NCBI RefSeq assembly: GCF_000264055.1 | Contig: NZ_AJXL01000004.1 | Coordinates: forward strand, 1 to 64,000 | Source: Flavobacterium sp. ACAM 123 | GTDB taxonomy: Bacteria > Bacteroidota > Bacteroidia > Flavobacteriales > Flavobacteriaceae | DNA length: 64,000 bases | Direction: 5' to 3' | In this document: positions 61,141 through 64,000 of the stretch, one piece after another | Layout of the letters: the number at the start of each line of letters is the position of its first letter | How positions within the stretch are numbered: position 1 is the stretch's first letter | Notes under the pieces: model-generated | Seen by the model: the letters and a program-made list of their open reading frames with translations, nothing else | Told to the model about the DNA's origin: nothing | Database searches by the model: none | Program-made: the position numbers and the translations under genes

Positions 61141-63072
61141 TTAATTTTGATTAGTAGAGTCTACAGGTATAAAATTGATAACCGCATTATTTGTGTTAGT
61201 AGAATCTTTAGGTGTAGTCTCAATAGCGTTAGCTTCTTTCATTCCGCCTAATTTTGCATATTGTTCTCGTAAGCTGGTCTTTAGAATTCTTGTTTCTAAA
61301 TCGGTTCGTGTTATCTTCTTTCTTAGATATCTTTCGATCATTAAACTAGCGATGGGTCCTGCAATTGTTGCTCCATAGCCACCATTTTCCACTAAAATGG
61401 CTATAGCTATTTTTGGATTATCTTTCGGGGCAAAAGCCACAAAAATAGAGTGATCCTTTAGTTGAACTCTTTTTCCTCCGATATTGGCAAAATTTTCTGC
61501 TGTACCCGTTTTACCGGCGATATCAATTCCTTCTACCCGTAATGTGCTGGCAGTACCTAAGTTATAAACATCAAAAAGACCTTTAATCATCGGTTTGAAA
61601 TATTTTTTGTCGATAGTAGTTTGATGCTTTACCTTAAATTTTGGGTCAATCGCTGTACCCTTAATTTTTTTGATGATATGAGGTGTGTAGTAGTAGCCTT
61701 CGTTAGCAACTGTAGCCATCATGCTGGCCAGTTGAATAGGAGTCATCAATACTTCACCCTGCCCGATAGAGTTCGATATGATGGTAGTACTTCTCCAGCC
61801 GCCGTTAGGGTACATGCGTTTGTATGTTTTTGAATCAGGGATATTCCCTCTTTTTCCTGTAGGTAAATCATAGCCCATAAAGTCACCTAATCCAAAGCTT
61901 TTTAGATGATCACTCCATACGTCAACCGCATAGGAAGGTTTTACGTATTTATTGATCGTTTTCATGTAAACGTTGGCAAAATAGGTATTGCAGGAGTTGT
62001 AGATTCCATTATTTAATTGATGTGGTCCAAAACCGTGACATTTCATAAAACGTCCTGCGGCATAGCTAAAACCATGATGGCACATAAAAGTGGATTGCTC
62101 GTCTATTACACCCTCTTGCAATCCGATTAGACCCGTCAGTATTTTAAAAGGGGATCCCGGCGGATACTCCGCTAAAAGACCTCGGTCATACAACGGTTTC
62201 GCAATGGAGTCGTAATACAATAATGTGTAGTTTTTAGAACGTTGTCTACCTACCAAAATCGACGGATCATAGGACGGTGCGGTGATAAGTGCTAAAATCT
62301 CACCAGTTTTAGGCTCAATAGCGACTATACCTCCTCTTTTATTGATCATTAACTGCTCTCCATACCTTTGAAGTTCAGCATCAAGTGTAAGGTTTATGTC
62401 TTCTCCTTGTACTGCAATAGTATCATATTTTCCGTCTTTATAAGAACCTATCTCTCTGTTGTATTTGTCTTTTTGAAAATATTTAACGCCTTTTATTCCT
62501 CTTAAAATTTCTTCATAACTTTCTTCAACGCCTTGCATGCCTATCAAATCACCACTGTTATAGTAGGGGTTTTTGGCAATTAAACGTTCGTTAACTTGAG
62601 TGATAAACCCAAATACATTGGCACCAAAATCTACCTCATAATCACGAAGCGAACGTTTTTGAAAGTAGAACCCTTCAAATTTTCGTATTTTTTCTTGAAA
62701 TGCAGCAAATTCACTTTTGTTTAGTTGAGGTAGGAAAACGGAAGGAAGACGCGGGCTGTACACTCTAGCTTTAGCTATTGTTTTTATGTAATCCTCCTTT
62801 GTGATTTTTAATAATTTGCAAAACTCGACCGTATCAATATTTTTCAATTCTCTAGGAATTACCATGATGTCGTATGATGCTTGGTTTGATACTAGCAGCT
62901 TTCCATTTCTATCAAAAATATAACCTCTTTCAGGATAATCGTATTTTATTTTAATGGCGTTATTATCTGATTTCAATTTGAAGCTGTCATTGATCACCTG
63001 CAAATAAAAGATTCGGATTAACAGCAATAGTGCTGCGACGATAATTAAGGAGGGCAGCAGAAGTTTTCTCAT
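61141..63072 (-). CDS. mrdA: Penicillin-binding protein 2, elongation transpeptidase
   Basis: Cross-links new peptidoglycan during side-wall growth. The 643-residue protein has a short N-terminal membrane anchor (about 4-22), a PBP dimer domain (about 45-215) and the transpeptidase domain with SxxK (Ser307-Pro-Phe-Lys310 in PGSPFKI), SxN (SCNTYF) and KTG (AGKTGTAEN). Its start overlaps mreD by 4 bp (ATGA) and rodA follows, as in most rod-shaped Bacteroidota. Confidence 0.95.
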   Translation of the reverse strand: MRKLLLPSLIIVAALLLLIRIFYLQVINDSFKLKSDNNAIKIKYDYPERGYIFDRNGKLLVSNQASYDIMVIPRELKNIDTVEFCKLLKITKEDYIKTIAKARVYSPRLPSVFLPQLNKSEFAAFQEKIRKFEGFYFQKRSLRDYEVDFGANVFGFITQVNERLIAKNPYYNSGDLIGMQGVEESYEEILRGIKGVKYFQKDKYNREIGSYKDGKYDTIAVQGEDINLTLDAELQRYGEQLMINKRGGIVAIEPKTGEILALITAPSYDPSILVGRQRSKNYTLLYYDSIAKPLYDRGLLAEYPPGSPFKILTGLIGLQEGVIDEQSTFMCHHGFSYAAGRFMKCHGFGPHQLNNGIYNSCNTYFANVYMKTINKYVKPSYAVDVWSDHLKSFGLGDFMGYDLPTGKRGNIPDSKTYKRMYPNGGWRSTTIISNSIGQGEVLMTPIQLASMMATVANEGYYYTPHIIKKIKGTAIDPKFKVKHQTTIDKKYFKPMIKGLFDVYNLGTASTLRVEGIDIAGKTGTAENFANIGGKRVQLKDHSIFVAFAPKDNPKIAIAILVENGGYGATIAGPIASLMIERYLRKKITRTDLETRILKTSLREQYAKLGGMKEANAIETTPKDSTNTNNAVINFIPVDSTNQN

Positions 63073-63575
63073 CGTTTGTTCGGCTTAATTAGGTATATAA
63101 TTATGATACAGCTAATGATAGTAAACACGGTACTTAGTAGTGTTCGGATTAATATGTCCCAGAAGAAGCTAACTTGAAATGCCTCTAATATAAATAAGGT
63201 GAAATGATGAATTATCACTGAAATTAATATAAAAGAGAACCGTTCAGGTGTTAATACATCGTTTAGTTTTATAGTTTGGTATTCGTAACTGATACCAAAG
63301 GAAAACTTAAATATATAAGGCCGAAGATATGCTAAAGTAACACAAGCCGCAGCGTGTACTCCCCCTGAATTGGAAAACACATCCATCGTGAGGCCTAAGA
63401 GAAAACTGGTTAGTAATAACCCTGATCTGTTTCCATTAACAGGGTACAAAATAATAAACAGCATGTAGGGGAGGGGCATTATAAATCCCAAAAAACTCAT
63501 ATTGTTAAAAATAACAATCTGAACGGCCAGTAATAAAATAAACCGAAAAATATTGACGAACAGAGTGCTATTCAT
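63069..63575 (-). CDS. mreD: Rod shape-determining protein MreD
   Basis: A 168-residue inner-membrane protein with five or six hydrophobic segments. It has GFIMPLPYMLFIILYPVNGNR and LLTSFLLGLTMDVFSNSGGVHAAACVTLAYLRP, typical of MreD. It overlaps mreC by 8 bp and pbp2 by 4 bp, so all three are translationally coupled. Confidence 0.9.
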   Translation of the reverse strand: MNSTLFVNIFRFILLLAVQIVIFNNMSFLGFIMPLPYMLFIILYPVNGNRSGLLLTSFLLGLTMDVFSNSGGVHAAACVTLAYLRPYIFKFSFGISYEYQTIKLNDVLTPERFSFILISVIIHHFTLFILEAFQVSFFWDILIRTLLSTVFTIISCIIIIYLIKPNKR

Positions 63576-64000
63576 TTTTCTTTTCTTTTTCTAAATTATT
63601 AAGTTCATCTCGGTATTTGCTCTTTAAAATATAAACATGACCCAAATTTGTCATATCGTTAAAGAGTTTTATGTCTAAAGTGTAATAATTGGTTTTATTG
63701 TCAATATAGATTTTTTCAATAGTTCCAATATTGATGTTTTCTGGAAAAATCTCGGATTGCATACCGGTCACAATAGTATCTCCTCTTCTAACAGAAGCTA
63801 GTCTTGGTACATCAATCAGTTGAACAAAGCCAGTACTTTTTCCATTCCATATTAAAGAACCAAAATGATTTGATTTTTTGATTTTAGCATTTATTCGAGA
63901 TTTAACATTCAAAATACTAACAACCGTTGAGTATCTTGGTGAGGTATTGTCTATAATCCCAACTAATCCTAAATTATTGATAACTCCCATGTCAGGTTGC
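63568..64000 (-). CDS. mreC: Rod shape-determining protein MreC, partial (runs off right edge)
   Basis: The C-terminal about 144 residues of MreC. The frame stays open to the right edge (reading QPDMGVINNLGLVGIID), so the start lies beyond the window. It has the core PDMGVINNLGLVGI, SILNVKSRINAKIK and GFVQLIDVPRLASVRRGDTIVTG typical of MreC. The N-terminal helix and coiled coil are missing. Full-length homologues have about 270 residues. It heads the mreCD-pbp2-rodA group. Confidence 0.93.
   Translation of the reverse strand, partial: QPDMGVINNLGLVGIIDNTSPRYSTVVSILNVKSRINAKIKKSNHFGSLIWNGKSTGFVQLIDVPRLASVRRGDTIVTGMQSEIFPENINIGTIEKIYIDNKTNYYTLDIKLFNDMTNLGHVYILKSKYRDELNNLEKEKKNE

Noticed and set aside
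1-64000. CRISPR array, prophage, integron or plasmid origin
   Set aside because: No regularly spaced repeats, phage structural genes, integrase or replication initiator were seen on either strand.

Overview
The window looks like a chromosomal segment of a flavobacterium (Bacteroidota), close to the genus Flavobacterium. The evidence is low G+C, SusC/SusD-type outer-membrane genes, a secreted enzyme with a type IX secretion (T9SS) C-terminal sorting domain, Bacteroidota promoters (TTG, about 19-20 bp, TAnnTTTG), a class II HMG-CoA reductase beside a GYDIA-family GHMP kinase, and lipoproteins with short signal peptides. Nothing resembles a prophage, integrative element, intact insertion sequence or CRISPR array. 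It is mostly core and metabolic genome.

Layout. (1) 1-626: the start of a glycerophosphodiester phosphodiesterase that runs off the left edge. (2) 709-19358: a complete maltose/starch utilisation locus. A minus-strand arm carries a sugar MFS transporter, beta-phosphoglucomutase, a GH65 maltose-phosphorylase-type enzyme, a periplasmic neopullulanase-like GH13 and a lipoprotein GH13. A LacI-family regulator sits in the middle. A plus-strand arm carries SusC, SusD, SusE and a large T9SS-secreted GH13 amylase. (3) 19471-33261: an acetate/propionate uptake and activation locus. On the minus strand a porin, a DUF4212 protein, an ActP-type Na+/acetate symporter, a small membrane protein, a symporter-histidine kinase fusion, a stand-alone receiver, a PrpE-like acyl-CoA synthetase and acetyl-CoA synthetase follow one another. 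An InsA-like zinc-ribbon/HTH protein precedes them. Divergent to it lie a cNMP/CBS/nucleotidyltransferase protein and a DnaQ-like exonuclease. (4) 33446-40996: a SYLF protein, tRNA-Phe, coaX, an outer-membrane protein, lptC, a small membrane protein, a CNNM/CorC-type protein and a PpiD-type foldase. (5) 41294-43643: two mevalonate-pathway genes. (6) 43824-51133: dipeptidyl peptidase IV, three tandem POT peptide transporters and a thioredoxin-like protein. (7) 51137-59667: comEC, an NlpC/P60 peptidase, lpxB, a small membrane protein, surE, a C-terminal processing protease and a DppC-type permease. (8) 59888-64000: rodA, pbp2, mreD and partial mreC, the rod-shape elongation operon.

How the parts work together. 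In the starch locus, secreted amylase and SusCDE would deliver malto-oligosaccharides to the periplasm. Periplasmic GH13 enzymes would shorten them and the MFS protein would import maltose. GH65 plus beta-phosphoglucomutase would then turn it into glucose and glucose-6-phosphate without spending ATP on one of the two glucose units. In the acetate locus, import, sensing and CoA activation are encoded together.

Points for a second look: a single base (35477) that would repair both the coaX stop codon and the start of the next gene; a probable frameshift at the start of the cNMP/CBS/nucleotidyltransferase gene; a transposase-derived DNA-binding protein heading the acetate locus; a REP-like palindromic element at 42245-42317; a 27-bp near-perfect hairpin at 41213-41270; and palindromes near the maltose promoters. 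All functional calls come from reading motifs by eye; no database search was run.
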